From Lucinisca nassula (lineage: Eukaryota > Mollusca > Bivalvia > Lucinida > Lucinidae), in NCBI GenBank assembly GCA_963580285.1, contig OY757011.1, positions 163,709,406 to 163,773,405 of the forward strand: a stretch of 64,000 nucleotides of DNA, in the 5' to 3' direction. A model generated the notes under the pieces. The model saw only the letters and a list, made by a program, of their open reading frames with translations, was not told where the DNA came from and did no database searches. The position numbers and the translations under genes were made by a program. This document shows, in pieces, positions 35,031-47,667 of the stretch (position 1 is the stretch's first letter; each line of letters begins with the position of its first letter).

Positions 35031-35270
35031 AATGTTCGTATTAATAAGGTTACATTTCTACAAGCAATACAATCAACTATTGCTATTGAAATGGGTACAC
35101 ACAACATACCTTTATTTTAGGGAAGATCGTAAAGGTACCCTAAAGTGATCCCATTTATGCCTCATGACCTGTCACTATCAGTTAACCTCAGTATTGCAAA
35201 CTACCACTATCTCGAACAATTTTTATGGCCTCAAAGCTTTTCAAGTTATTGGTAGTTTGACTGTAAAAGT
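35031..35270. mobile_element. Decayed pogo/Tigger-type MITE
   Basis: GGGTACACACAACATACCTT and the end TTTTCAAGTTATTGGTAGTT, TGACTGTAA correspond to words in the MITE at 5610-5958. The other end is eroded. Confidence 0.45.
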
Positions 35271-35679
35271 TAGACATATTACATTATCCGAGAAACGAAT
35301 GTAAAGATGCTGATCTGAATATGTTGTTCGGAAATACAAAAAAAGAACAGGTTTTCTTCTGACGTGGCCCATATTGCCAGAAACCATGGGAAAACAGAAA
35401 ATAATATAAGAACTTGCGATTTACGAGAACTGCAATTATTTCATCGGCGGCATTCTTCAAAATTATAGGTTTTGTCATAAAGTACATGTAATTCTTTGAA
35501 AACTACCAATTGAAGTCAGTTTTTTTTCAAACGTACACAGTTTAAGATAAAACGTTTTTCGAAACAACGAATGATACTCCAAAGTACTACATAAACATTT
35601 GCCAACTTTTCATGACAGAAATTTTGTAGAATGTTTTACAAAATGAAACCTTTTGACAAAGGCCTTTTATGGAGTAGGG

Positions 35680-36565
35680 TGTAATGCCGGCACTCCATCC
35701 TGGGCACCTCCACGCAGGGAACGTTTTGCTCCACCGTGGAGACGCTCGAAAATTGCAGTTTCAGTTATACTAGACTGGTTCAATTTGTTTTACATTACCG
35801 GGGCGAATCGCAATTGTTACTTTTTATTACTAACAGTTTTGTTTTTAGGCCCTTTCACTATCGTTAATAAGAATTGTTTGAAAAACCTGAGTATCCGCAG
35901 AAAAAAACCTGGCCTTTCATTGCAAAACAGTTTTAAATGTATATCAGGTTCTGTCCGTTCGCTCCACGCTGGGAACTTTCCAATAATGCCGGTGCTCCAT
36001 GCTGGGCACCTCCACGCCCAGAACGGCCACTCCTTTGTGTCCAATAGAACGGTTGATTTATTAATTTCATATTAACCCACCCGTATCGAGACCATTAAAC
36101 TACAGGACCTTAATAATCCTGAGCTGTTGGGCACGTTAGCAGTCGTACCAGAGTTCTAGCGTTCGCTTAAACTGTGCTAGGCGAGGAGCAACTATAACAC
36201 TTGTTCCTGTCATTGCTCCACGCTGGGCACGTAGCAGTCGTACTGGGTCGTTTGCTTGAAATATGCTGGATTGTAGCGACTGTTAGACCTATTAGGCTGT
36301 CCTTTCTCCACGATGGGCAAGTAAGTAGTCGTACTGAAGCAATCTCTTGAACTCTGCTCAACATTAAATGACTTTAGTAAGACCTATTTCTCCCTATTTC
36401 TACCCTTATCAAACTGGAGGGTTTGCTTTAACGGTGCTATTGATGGAGCGTTTATAAGACCCTTTTCAGCCCTTGCTCAATGCTGGGTGTGTTAGCAATC
36501 GAACTGGAGCGTTTGCGTTAACAGTTCTGGACATGGAGCGAATTTAGACCCGTGAGGGTCTGAGA
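35680..36565 (+). repeat. Left outer satellite, diverged ~89-bp units
   Basis: Starts with CACTCCATCCTGGGCACCTC and GAACGTTTTGCTCCACCGTG. From 36000 it has irregular units built of 'TTGCTCCACGCTGGGCACGT', 'TAGCAGTCGTACTGG', 'GTTTGCTTGAA' and 'GAGCGACTGTTAGACC'. These words match, in reverse orientation, the right outer satellite at 61.4-62.7 kb. They are an older form of the 89-bp unit filling 37.1-41.9 kb. Confidence 0.7.
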
Positions 36566-36944
36566 GCAAAATATGAGCTTTTTTATATTTAAAGCTTTTA
36601 CTTGTAGCAACGTTACTTATTTGAGTTGTTTCCCTTGTTTTATTGGTGGACTTAACGTGTTATTTTATGGAAATTCGTAAACGATCTGATTTATATTTGA
36701 TTATCCTGAATTTGTTTGCATCATATATTGGTTTGTATGCCTATTGCTCAATGTTTAGATTGACTTTGGCAGACAAATGTTACTCAAAGTATTGCAAACG
36801 GATGCAAGGTTACCACAGCATGCTTATAAGATTCATTTAATATATATAGTTTGCGTCAAGCGGGGTTACAATTAGCTACACACTATATATACCATGCGGC
36901 TATTCCTGCCGTTTCTTTACGAGTCGTATTGTTTTCAGTGTGTG

Positions 36945-37135
36945 ATTTGAGGTTTAATGTCCCCGTCAAAAGTGTAAAGGTCGTTTTAGAACCTTGCTTC
37001 CAATTTTGTGGTTTTTTTTACCCGACATTGAGATGGAATGACATCTCAAGTTATGTCGCCCAATGTTTATTAGCATGGACGGTCCGCCTCGCACCGCGGT
37101 TCCTGGACAGGCTTAAAATCTCTAAGTGGTTTACA
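36945..37135 (-). mobile_element. SINE at the edge of the satellite array
   Basis: Minus-strand copy of the GACGGGGAC(A)TTAAACCTCA family: tail first (GATTTGAGGTTTAATGTCCC on plus), then TACCCGACATTGAGATGGAA and CCTCGCACCGCGGTTCCTGG, ending in TAAGTGGTTTAC, where the satellite begins. 5'-truncated or cut by the array. Confidence 0.75.
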
Positions 37136-40100
37136 CCACGCTGGGCACACAATATATATTTCCAGAGTGCTCGCATGCTCTGTGGTGAGAAAAGAAAAAC
37201 TATCTGACCATTGCCGGCCTCGCTCCTCGCTGGGCACACTATGTATATTTCCAGAGTGTTCGCATGCTCTGTGCTGGGAACAGAACAACTATAAAAGCAT
37301 TGCCGGCCTCGCTCCACGCTGGGCACACTATATATCTTTCCAGAGTGCTCGTATGCTCTGTGCTGGAAACAGAACAACTATTAAACCATCGCCGACCCCG
37401 CTCCCCGCTGGGCACACTATATATATTTCCAGAGTGCTCACATGCTCTGTGCTGGGAACACAACAACTATAAAACCATTGCCAGCATCGCTCCACGCTGG
37501 GCACACTATATATATTTCTAGTGTGCTTGCATGCTCTGTGCGGGGAACAGAACAACTTAAAGACCATTGCCGGCCTCGCTCCACGCATGGCACACTGTAT
37601 ATATTTCCAGAGTGCCCGCATCCTCTGTGCTGGGAACAGAACAACTATAAGACCATTGCCGGCCTCGCTCCACGCTGGGCACACTATATATATTTCCAGA
37701 GTGCTCGTATGCTCTGTGCTGGAAACAGAACAACTATTAAACCATCGCCGACCCCGCTCCCCGCTGGGAACACTATATATATTTTTCCAGAGTACTAACA
37801 TGCTCTGTGCTGAGAACACAACAACTATAAAACCATTGCCAGCCTCGCTCCACGCTGGGCACACTATATATATTTCTAGTGTGCTTGCATGCTCTCTGCG
37901 GGGAACAGAACAACTGTAAGACCATTGCCGGCCTCGCTCCACGCTGGGCACACTATTTATATTTGCAGAGTGTTCGCATGCTCTGTGCTTGGAACAGAAC
38001 AACTATAAAAGCATTGCCGGCCTCATTCCACGCTGGGCACACTATATATATTTCCAGTGCTCGTATGCTCTGTGCTGGAAACAGAACAACTATTAAACCA
38101 TCGCCGACCTCGCTCCCCGCTGGGCATACTATATATATTTCCAGAGTGCTCACATGCTCTGTGCTGGGAACACAACAACTATAAAACCATTGCCAGCCTC
38201 GCTCCGTGCCGGGCACACTATATATATAGTGTGCTTGCATGCTCTGTGCGGGGAACAGAACAACGTAAAGACCATTGCCGGCCTCGCTCCACGATGGGCA
38301 CACTATATATATTTCCAGATTGCTCGCATGCTTTTTGCTGGGAACAAAACAACTATAAGACCATTGTTGGCCTCGCTCCACGCTGGGCACACTATATATA
38401 TTTCCAGAGTGCTCGCATGCTCGTTACTGGGAACAAAAACAGCTATAAGACAATTGTTGGCCTCGCTCCACACTGGGCACACTATCTATATTTCCAGAGT
38501 GCCCGCCTCCTCTGTGCTTGGAACAGAACAACTATAAGACCATTTCCGGCCTTGCTCCACGCTGGGCACACTATATATATTTCCAGAGTGCTTGCATGCT
38601 CTTTGCTGGGAACAGAACAACTATAAGACCATTGTTGGCCTCGCTCCACGCTGGGCACACTATATATATTTCCAGAGTGCCCGCCTCCTCTGTGCTTGGA
38701 ACAGAACAACTATAAGACTATTTCCGGCCTTGCTCCACGCTGGGCACACTATATATATTTCCAGAGTGCTCGCATGCTCTTTGCTGGGAACAGAACAACT
38801 ATAAGACCATTTCCGGCCTTGCTCCACGCTGGGCACACTATATATATTTCCAGAGTGCTCGCATGCTCTTTGCTGGGAACAGAACAACTATAAGACCATT
38901 GTTGGCCTCGCTCCACACAGGGCACACTATCTATATTTCCAGAGTGCTCGCATGCTCTGTACTGGGATCAAAAACAGCTATAAGACAATTGTTGACCTCG
39001 CTCCACACTGGGCACACTATCTATATTTCCAGAGTGCCCGCCTCCTCTGTGCTTGGAACAGAACAACTATAAGACCATTTCCGGCCTTGCTCGACGCTGG
39101 GCACACTATATATATTTCCAGAGTGCTCGCATGCTCTTTGCTGGGAACAGAACAACTATAAGACCATTGTTGGCCTCGCTCCACGCTGGGCACACAATAT
39201 ATATTTCCAGAGTGCTCGCATGCTCTGTGCTGGGAACAGAACAACTATAATACCATTTCCGGCCTCGCTCCATGCTGGGCACACTATATATATTTCCAAA
39301 GTGCACGAATGATCCGTGCTTGGAACAGAACAATTATAAGCCATTGCCGGCCTCGCTCCACGCTGGGCACAGTATATATATTTCCAGAGTGCTCGCATGC
39401 TCTGTGCTTGGAACAGAACAATTATAAGCCATTGCCGGCCTCGCTCCACGCTGGGCACAGTATATATATTTCCAGAGTGCTCGCATGCTCTGTGCTGGGA
39501 ACAGAACAACTATAATACCATTGCCGGCCTCGCTCCACGCTGGGCACACTATATATATTTCCAAAGTGCACGAATGATCCGTGCTTGGGACAGAACAATT
39601 ATAAGCCATTGCCGGCCTCGCTCCACGCTGGGCACAGTATATATATTTCCAGAGTGCTCGCATGCTCTGTGCTGGGAAGAGAACAAATATAAGATCATTG
39701 TTGGCCTCGCTCCGCGCTGGGCACAATATACATATTTCCGGAGCGCTCGCATGCTCTGTGCTGGGAACAGAACAATTATAAGACCATTGTTGGCCGCGCT
39801 CCACGCTGGACACACTATATATATCGACAGGGCGCTCGCTTGCTCTGTGATGGGAACAGAACAACTACAAGACCATTGTTGGCCTCCCTCCATGCTGTGC
39901 ACACTACATATGTTTCCAGAGTGCTCGCATGCTCTGTGCTGGGAACATAACACTATAAGACAATTGTTGGACTCGCCCCACGTTGGGCACACTATCTATA
40001 TTTCCAGAGTGCTTGCATTGTCTGTGCTGGGAACAGAACAACTATAAGACCATTGCCGGCCCCGCTCCACGCTGGGCACACTTTTTATATTTCCAGAGTG

Positions 40101-41902
40101 CTGACATGATCTGTGCTGGGAAGAGAACAACTATAAAACCATTCCCGGCCTCGCTCCACGCCGGGCACACTATATATATTTCCAGAGTGCTCACATGCTC
40201 TGTGCTGGGAACAGAACAACAATAAGACCATTGCCGGCCTCGCTTCACGCTGGGCACATATATATTTCCAAAGTGCTCGAATGATTCGTGCTTGGAATAG
40301 AACAACTATAAACTTTTGCCGGCCTCGCTCCACGCTGGGCACATTATATATATTTCCAGAGTGCTCGCATGCTCTGTGTTGGGAACAGAACAAATATAAG
40401 ACCATTGTTGGCCTCGCTCCACGCTGGACACACTATATATATTTCTAGAGTGCTCGCATGCTCTTTGCTGGGAACAGAACAACTATTATACGACCATTGT
40501 TGGCCTCGCTCCACGCTGGGCACATTATATATAATTCCAAAGCGCTGTATGCTCTGTGATTGGAACTGAACAACTATAAGACAATTGTTGGCCTCACTCC
40601 ACGCTGGGTACACTATATATATTTCCAGACTGCTCGCATGCTCTGTGCTGGGAACAGAACAGCTTTAAGACCATTGTTGGCCTCTCTCCATGCTGGGTAC
40701 ACTATATATATTTTCCAGAATGCTCGCATGCTCTGTGCTGGAAACTGAACAAATATAAGACCATTGTTGGCCTCGCTCCACGCTGGGCACACTATATTTA
40801 TTTCCAGAATGCTAGCATGCTCTGCTTGGAAAAGAAAAACTATCTGACCATTGCCGGCCTCGCTCCTCGCTGGGCACACTATGTATATTTCCAGAGTGTT
40901 CGCATGCATTGTGCTTGGAACAGAACAACTATAAGACCATTGACGGCCTCGTTCTACGCTTGGCACACTATATATATTTCCAGAGTGCCCGCATCCTCTG
41001 TGCTTGGAAAAGAACAACTTTATGACCATTGCCGGCTTCGCTCCACGCTGGGCACACTATATATATTTCCAGAGTGTTCGCATGCCCTGTGCTGGGAACA
41101 GAACAACTATAAAAGCATTGCCGGCCTCGCTCCACGCTGGGCACACTATATATCTTTCCAGTGTGCTCGTATGCTCTGTGCTGGAAACAGAACAACTTTT
41201 AAACCATCGCCGACCTCGCTCCCCGCTGGGAACACTATATATATTTCCAGAGTGCTCACATGCTCTGTGCTGGGAACACAACAACTATAAAACCATTGCC
41301 AGCCTCGCTCCACGCTGGGCACACTATATATATTTCTAGTGTGCTTGCATGCTCTGTGTGTGGAACAGAACAACTTAAAGATCGTTGCGGCCTCGCTCCA
41401 CGCTGGGCCCACTATATATATTTCCAGAGTACCCGCATCCTCTGTGCTGGGAACAGAACAACTATAAGACCATTGCCGGCCTCGCTGCACGCTGGGCACA
41501 CTATATATATTTCCAGAGTGCTCGCATGCTCGTATGCTCTGTACTGGGAACAGAACAGCTATAAGACCATTGTTGACCTCCCCCAATGCTGGGTACACCA
41601 TATATATTTCCAGACTGCTCGCATGATCTGCGCTGGGAACACAACACTATAAGACAATTGTTTGCCTCGCTCCACACTGGGTACACTATCTATATTTCCA
41701 GAGTGCTCGCATTGTCGGCGCTGGGAACAGAACAACTATAAGACCATTGCCGGCCCCGCTCCACGCTGGGTACACTACATATATTTCCAGAGTGCTGGCA
41801 TGCTCTGTGCTGGGAACAGAACGACTATAAAACTATTCCCGGCCTCACTCCACGCCGGGCACACTATATATATTTCCAGAGTGCTCGCATGCTCTGTGCT
41901 GG
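37136..41902 (+). repeat. 89-bp satellite, forward block 1 (~54 units)
   Basis: Each unit holds GCTCCACGCTGGGCACAC, a TATATATATTTCCAGAGTGC box, TCGCATGCTCTGTGCTGGGA and AACAGAACAACTATAAGACC. Variants alternate between CCATTGCCGGCC and CCATTGTTGGCC. Higher-order repeats are clear: TTAAACCATCGCCGAC at 37381, 37737 and 38093 (356 bp = 4 units), CCGCCTCCTCTGTGCTTGG at 38503, 38681 and 39038 (2 and 4 units), GTGCACGAATGATCCGTGC at 39301 and 39566 (3 units). The 4-unit marker returns at 41199. Long frames on both strands, up to 224 codons, result from stop-poor units and are not genes. Confidence 0.95.
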
Positions 41903-42420
41903 CCAGGTCGCTTGAATTGTGCCGGAGATGGAGCGACTGTTATGCCTACTCTTGCCACTGCTCCACGCTGGGCACTTTCACAATCTTAATGGCGTTGTCG
42001 CACAGAGCGTGCGACAGATCCAGTAGAATATGTACCGCTCCCAGCGTGGAGCATAAGCAGGAAAAGGTATTATACTTGCTCTGTACCTAGCAAAAGAGCT
42101 AGCGACCGATCCAGTAGGACACGTAACGTTCCCAGCGTGGAGCAAGTGCAGAAAAAGAGCTTATAGCCGCTATGTTTCCGGCAAAGAGGAAGCGACTGCT
42201 CAGATAGTACTGTCAAAGTGTCCAGTAGAATGCGAAACGTTCCCAGCGTGGAGCAAGGGAGGAATCAGTTTTAGAGCTGCTCCGCTCACAACACAGAGAA
42301 GCGACTGCTCCAATACAATATGCAACGTCCCCAGCGTGGAGCAAGGACAGGCCGGCGATCCATGCTGGGCACCTCATTTGCTCCACCGTGGACACACTCT
42401 TTTCCTGCAGTTGCAGCTAT
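41903..42420. repeat. Mixed-orientation satellite junction
   Basis: After GTGCTGGCC the unit changes: one forward CTCCACGCTGGGCACTTTC, then several reverse words (CCCAGCGTGGAGCA at about 42039, 42130, 42244 and 42331). It turns forward again at ATCCATGCTGGGCACCTCAT and TTGCTCCACCGTGGACACAC. Orientation switches occur near 42000 and 42350. Confidence 0.75.
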
Positions 42421-42720
42421 ACTTTGAAGCAATAGTTATATTTATCATTGTCAATTTATTAGCTCCCGTTGAGTAGAAGTCAAATTATGACGATTTAATG
42501 TAACGATGTAGATGTAGCCTATTATACTTTATAGAAATACGATTGGAGAGCATGCATCTTGTCACTTTCAAGTTATCATTAGCAAAAGTTGCTTGAACCT
42601 GGCAAGGGAGACAACAATAGAATCGGAACCACAAGAAAAGGTTATTTCATGTTAAACAGCTAATGTCTGCGTTTGACTTTCAACAATGTGAAAAATAAAT
42701 TCCAAAAATAAACAATATTT
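42340..42720 (+). repeat. Non-satellite spacer module J, forward copy
   Basis: CCTGCAGTTGCAGCTATAC, AGCTCCCGTTGAGTAGAAGT, CAAATTATGA and CTTTCAAGTTATCATTAGCA occur here and, inverted and diverged, at 61005-61390. A third start of the module may lie at 35680-35800. It has no coding potential. Confidence 0.7.
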
Positions 42721-43060
42721 TTTTCAAGAGTGTTGTTTTAATCGTGGTAGTTTTGTTTTTCGTATTTTATCGAATACTTATCGGCCATGAGGCACCAGCC
42801 TTACTTAAAAATACATAGTGACTAATATATATATATTGTTTTGTGAGCATAAAAATGTCATACCATATCGTCAATAAATAAGTCTTGATTATACACCAAA
42901 CTGTTTTTCAAGTCAAGAAAAATCTATTTTAACTCGGTATAGTTTTTACAAGTTAAAGCTTTTTCTACCGACTATATAGGGCCTTACATGTTGGAAACAT
43001 TTCAGCTTAGAAATACTACTTCAAAGTGAACACAAATTAAGATGAAGTGTGGCTGTGCTT
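42721..43060. other. Spacer between satellite blocks
   Basis: AT-rich, apparently single-copy. No feature recognised. Confidence 0.4.
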
Positions 43061-43065
43061 GCATG

Positions 43066-43774
43066 GGAGCGGTCGCTTGGTCTGTGCTGGGCACGGAATA
43101 ACTATTATACATTCCTGCCCTTGTTCCATGCTGGGAACTTTCAGTATATATTATACTGAAGCATTCAGGAGCACGGAGCACGGAGCAACTTAAGACCTAA
43201 ACCTGCACTTGCTCCAAGCTGAGCACGTTACGTACTATAGTGAAACGGTCACTTGCTCTGTGCTGGGCACGGATCAACAATAAGAAAGACCTATTTCTTG
43301 CCTTGCTCCACGCTGGGGACGTCACGTGTTCTACTGGATGTTTCGCTGGATATAAGATCTATTCTTGTCCCTGCTGCACGCTGGGAACGTTGCATATTGT
43401 ACTGGAGCAGTCACTTGCTCTGTGCTGTGAGCGGAGAACTTTAAGACATATTCCTGCCCTTACTCCACTCTGCGTTCGTTATTATACTGAATTTGTTTCT
43501 TGCTCTGCGCTGAATACGGAACAACCTGCCCTTGCTCCACGCTGGGCACGTTACGCATTCTACTTGAGCGGGAGCTGTGCTAGACACGAAGAAATATAAG
43601 ACCTATACCCCGAGAATTGGCGCACCGGAAGTATATAGGGCCTATAGCGTACTTCGTTGCACCGTGCCAGCAGAGAGCAATCCAGCGTCCCGGAAGAAAA
43701 CATACCGTGCCCAGCACAGAGCAAGCTAGAGCTCCGGAAGAAAATAAAACGTGCCCAGTGTGGAGCGAGGCCTA
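43066..43774 (+). repeat. Junction module K, copy 1
   Basis: About 700 bp nearly the same as 55699-56405, including GGTCACTTGCTCTGTGCTGG, GCACGGATCAACAATAAG and ACGTCACGTGTTCTACTGGA. The first 540 bp are forward satellite-like. After ACCTATACCCCGAGAAT the motifs turn round (CGTGCCCAGCACAGAGCAAG). Here it is followed by a forward array, whereas copy 2 is followed by a reverse array. Confidence 0.85.
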
Positions 43775-43784
43775 TGTCTGTGCG

Positions 43785-45826
43785 GGGAACAGAACAACTA
43801 AAAATCCATTGCCGGCCTCGCTCCACGCTGGGCACACTATATATATTTGCAGAGCGCTCGCATGCTCTGTGCTGGGAACAGAACAACTATAAGACCATTG
43901 TTGGCCTCGCTCCACGCTGGATACACTACATATATTTCCAGAATGCTCGCATGCTCTGTGCTGGGAACAGAACAACTATAAGACCATTGTTGGCCTCGCT
44001 CCACGCTGGGCACACTATCTATATTTCCAGAGTGCTCGCAAACAGAACAACTATAAAACCATTGCCGGACCCGCTCCACGCTGGGCACACTATATATATT
44101 TCCAGAGTGCTGGCATGCTCTGTGCTGGGAACAGAACAACTATAAAACCATTGCCGGCCTCGCTCCACGCCGGGTACACTATATATATTTTCAGAGTGCT
44201 CGCATGATCTCTGCTGGGAACAAAACAATTATAAGACCATTATCAGCCTCGCTCAACGCTGGGCACACTATATATATATTTCCAAAATGCTCGAATGCTA
44301 TGTGCTTGGAATAGAACAACTATAAACCATTGCCGCACTAGCTCCACGCTGGGCACAGTATATATATATTTCCAGAGTGCTCGTATGCTCTGTGCTGGGA
44401 ACAGAACAAATATAAGACCGTTGTTGGCCTCGCTTCACGCTGGGCACACAGTATATATTTCCGGTGTGCTCGCATGCTCTGTGCTGGGAACACAGCAGCT
44501 ATAAGACCATTGTTGGCCTCGCTCCATGCTGGGCACACCATATATATTTCCAGAGTGCTCACATGCTCTGTGCAGTGAACAGAACACTATAAGACAATTG
44601 TTGGCCTCGCTCCACGCTACGCACACTATCTATATTTCCAGAGTGCTCGCATCGCCTGTACTGGGAACAGACCAACTATAAGACCATTGCCGGCCCCGCT
44701 CCACGCTGGGCACACTTTACATGTACATATTTCCAGAGTGCTGGCATGGACTGTGCTGGGAACAGAACAACTATACAACCATTCCCGGCCTCGCACCAAA
44801 CCGGGCACACTATATATATTTCCAGCGTGCTCGCTTGCTCTTGTGCTGGGAACAGAACAACTATAATACCATTGCCGGCCTCGATCCACTCTGGGCACAC
44901 TATATATATTTCCAAAGTGCTCGAATGATCCGTGCATGGAACAGAACAACTATAAACCAATGCCGGCCTCGCTCCACGCTGGGCACAGTATATAGATTTC
45001 CAGAGTGTTCGCATGCTCTGGGCTGGGAACAGAACAAATATGAGACCTTTGTTGGACTCGCTCCGCACTGGACACACTATATATATTTCCGGAGCACTCG
45101 CATGCTCTGTGCTGTGAACAGAACAACTATAAGACCATTGTTGGCCTCGATACATGCTAGGCACACTATATTTATTTCAAGAGCGCTCGCATGCTCGGTG
45201 CTGGGAACTGAACAACTATAAGACCATTGTTGGCCTCGCTCCACGCTGGAGAAACTATATATATTTCCAGAGTGCTCGCATGCTTTGTGGTGGGAACAGA
45301 ACAACTATAAGACCATTGCCGACCTCGCTCCACGCTAGGCACACTATATATATTTCCAGAGTGCTCGCATGCTCTGTGCTGGGAACAGAACAACTATAAG
45401 ACCATTGTTGGCCTCGCTCCACGCTGGGCACACTTTTTATATGTCCAGATAGCTAGCATGCTCTTTGCTGGAAACAGAACAACTGTAAAACCATTGTTGG
45501 CCTCGCTCCACGCTGGACACACTTTATATATTTCCAGAGTGCTTTCATGCTCTGTGCTGGGAACAGAACAACTATAAGACCAGTGTTGGCCTCGCGCCAC
45601 GCTGGGCACACTATATATATTTCAAGAGTGCTCGCATGCTCTGTGCTCTTAACAGAACAACTATAAGACCATTGTTGGCCTCTCTCCATGCCGGGCACAC
45701 TATATATGCTTCCAGAGTGCTCGCACGCACTGTGCTGGGAACAGAACATCTATAAGACCACTGTTGGCCTCGCTTCACGCTGGGCACACTATATATTTTC
45801 CCAGAGTGCTCGCATGCTCTGCAGAG
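43785..45826 (+). repeat. 89-bp satellite, forward block 2 (~23 units)
   Basis: Same unit and orientation as block 1, mostly the CCATTGTTGGCC variant. One unit is shortened at 44040 (CTCGCAAACAGAAC). It ends at GCATGCTCTGCAGAGC. Confidence 0.95.
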
Positions 45827-45884
45827 CAATAGCAGGAATAGGCTTCATATTTTCAAGTTCTGTGGTGTATTCCTTGCCAAAAGT

Positions 45885-47402
45885 TGCACCGGGGCGGGGC
45901 CCAATTTGTTTTTATAGACTTTTATAGGAAAAACCCTTAAAAATCTTCTTGTCTGAAACCAGCTGCAGAAGGCACACTCCAATATTTCTTCTATATTTGG
46001 TATGAAGCTTCATCTAGTGCACCTCTAACAGGATTGTTCAAAGTATAGCCCTGGGTCCAAAATGGCCCCGGCGCGGGGCCCACTGTTTACATAGACTTAT
46101 GTATAGGAAGAGCCTTTAAAAATCTTATTGTCTGAAACCAGAAGCCCAGGTGTTTGATATTTGGAATAAAGCTTCTTCCAGTGGACCTCTACCAAGATGG
46201 TTCAAATCATAGCCCTGGGGTCGATTATAGCCCCGTGGCGTGACCCACTGGGTTTACACAGATGTATATAGGAAAAAAACTTTACAAAATCTTCTTGTCT
46301 GAGGTCAGAAGGCCCAGATCTTTGATATTTGGTTTGAAACTTCATCTAGTAGATCTCTACCAAAATTGTTCAAATTAAAGCCCTGGGGTCAGAAATGGCC
46401 CAGGGACAGGGCCCAGTGGGTTTACATAGACATACATAGGGAAAACATTTTAAAATCTTCATGTCTGAAACTAGAAGGCTCTAGTCTTTGATTGATATTT
46501 GGTATGAAGCTCTTTCTAGTGGACTTCTACCAAAAATGTTCAAATCATAACCCTCAGGCAAAAATGGCCTCTTGGCGGGGCCCACTGGGTTTACATAGAC
46601 ATACATAGGGAAACCAGTTTAAAATCTTCATGTCTGAAACCAAAAGGCCCAGGTCTTCAGTATTTGTTATGAAGCTACTTCTAGCTGACATCTACCAAGA
46701 TTGTTCAAATAATAGCCCTGGGGCCAAAAATGGCCCTGGGGCTAGGCCCACTGGGTTCACATAGACATACATAGGGAAACCCTTTAAAAAGCTTCTTGTC
46801 TTAAGACTTATATAGGGAAGCCTTTAAAAATATTGTCTGAAACAGAAGTCCCAGTTCTTTGATATTTTGTATGAAGCTTCAACTAATGGACCTCTACCAA
46901 AGTTATTCATATTATCGCTCTGGGATCACAGTTGGCCCCGCCTTAGGGGTCACATGTTTTACGTAGACCCATATAGGGAAAACCCTTTAAAATCTTCTTG
47001 TCTGAAACCAGAAATTCCAGGTCTTTGATATTTGGCATGTAGCTTTTTCTAGTGGACCTCTACAAAGATTGCTCAAATTATAGCCTTGTGGCCAAAAATG
47101 GCCCCTCCCTGGGCCCACTAGTTTTACATAGACTTATATAGGGAACTCCTTTAAGAATCCTCTTGTCCGAAACGAGAAGGCCCAGGCTTCATCTAGTGGA
47201 CCTCTACCAAGATTATTCAATTTATAGTCCCGGAGCAAAAAAAATGGTCCCGCACTGGATCCCACATGTTTTCCGTAGAGATACGAAGGGAAAACCTTTA
47301 AAAAACTTGTCTGAAACCAGAAGGCCCAGGTCTTTGATATTTGGTATGTAGCTTGATCTAGTGGACTTCTACCGAGATTGTTCAAATACTCGGGGCCCAC
47401 TT
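45885..47402 (-). repeat. Pearl-like ~160-bp tandem core, minus strand
   Basis: About nine units with AATCTTCTTGTCTGAAACCA, GAAGCTTCATCTAGTGGACC and CCAAAAATGGCCC, the complement of the core at 8.3-9.5 kb. The array is cut at GGGCCCACTTG (47402) and resumes at 49070. Confidence 0.8.
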
Positions 47403-47652
47403 GTTTTTTTTTTTTTTTTGTTTTGTTTTTGGTTTGGGTTTAACGGCCCTTTCAAGATTATTTCACTCATATCGAGCCGATCGTTAATCATAGGTGGGCG
47501 AAAACCGGAGTACCCGGAGAAAAACCACCTGACCTTCCGTTGCAGAACTTGGCGTCTCACACGTGACCCGAGCGAGGCTCGAACCTACGGCGGTGAGAGA
47601 CCTAATGACTAAGAGTCAGCGCTCTTATCCATTAGGCCACGGAGGCCCGTTC
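47403..47652 (-). mobile_element. tRNA-headed SINE with CCCACTTGTTT target duplication
   Basis: The minus-strand head GGGCCTCCGTGGCCTAATGG has a loop CTCTTAG (Lys-CTT-like anticodon) and B-box GGTTCGAGCC. The body includes CTCCGGTTTTCGCCCACC, and the tail is GAAAGGGCCGTTAAACCCAA followed by a T/A-rich end. CCCACTTGTTT occurs on both sides (from 47396 and from 47653), a likely target-site duplication. Confidence 0.8.
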
Positions 47653-47667
47653 CCACTTGTTTGTTGG

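Noticed and set aside
35653..36075. 140-codon ORF on the plus strand
   Set aside because: It overlaps diverged satellite words (CTCCACGCTGGGAA), and no domain is seen.
37136..45826. CRISPR-like array of regular repeats
   Set aside because: Units are contiguous 89-bp monomers without unique spacers. The surroundings are eukaryotic and there are no cas genes.
37051..45827. Many overlapping ORFs of 60-224 codons on both strands
   Set aside because: They coincide with the 89-bp satellite. The unit is stop-poor in several frames on both strands, and the frames repeat the same short phrases at the satellite period.
45885..47402. Coding exons in the GC-rich stretches of the pearl-like core
   Set aside because: The stretches recur at a ~160-bp period with no conserved frame.
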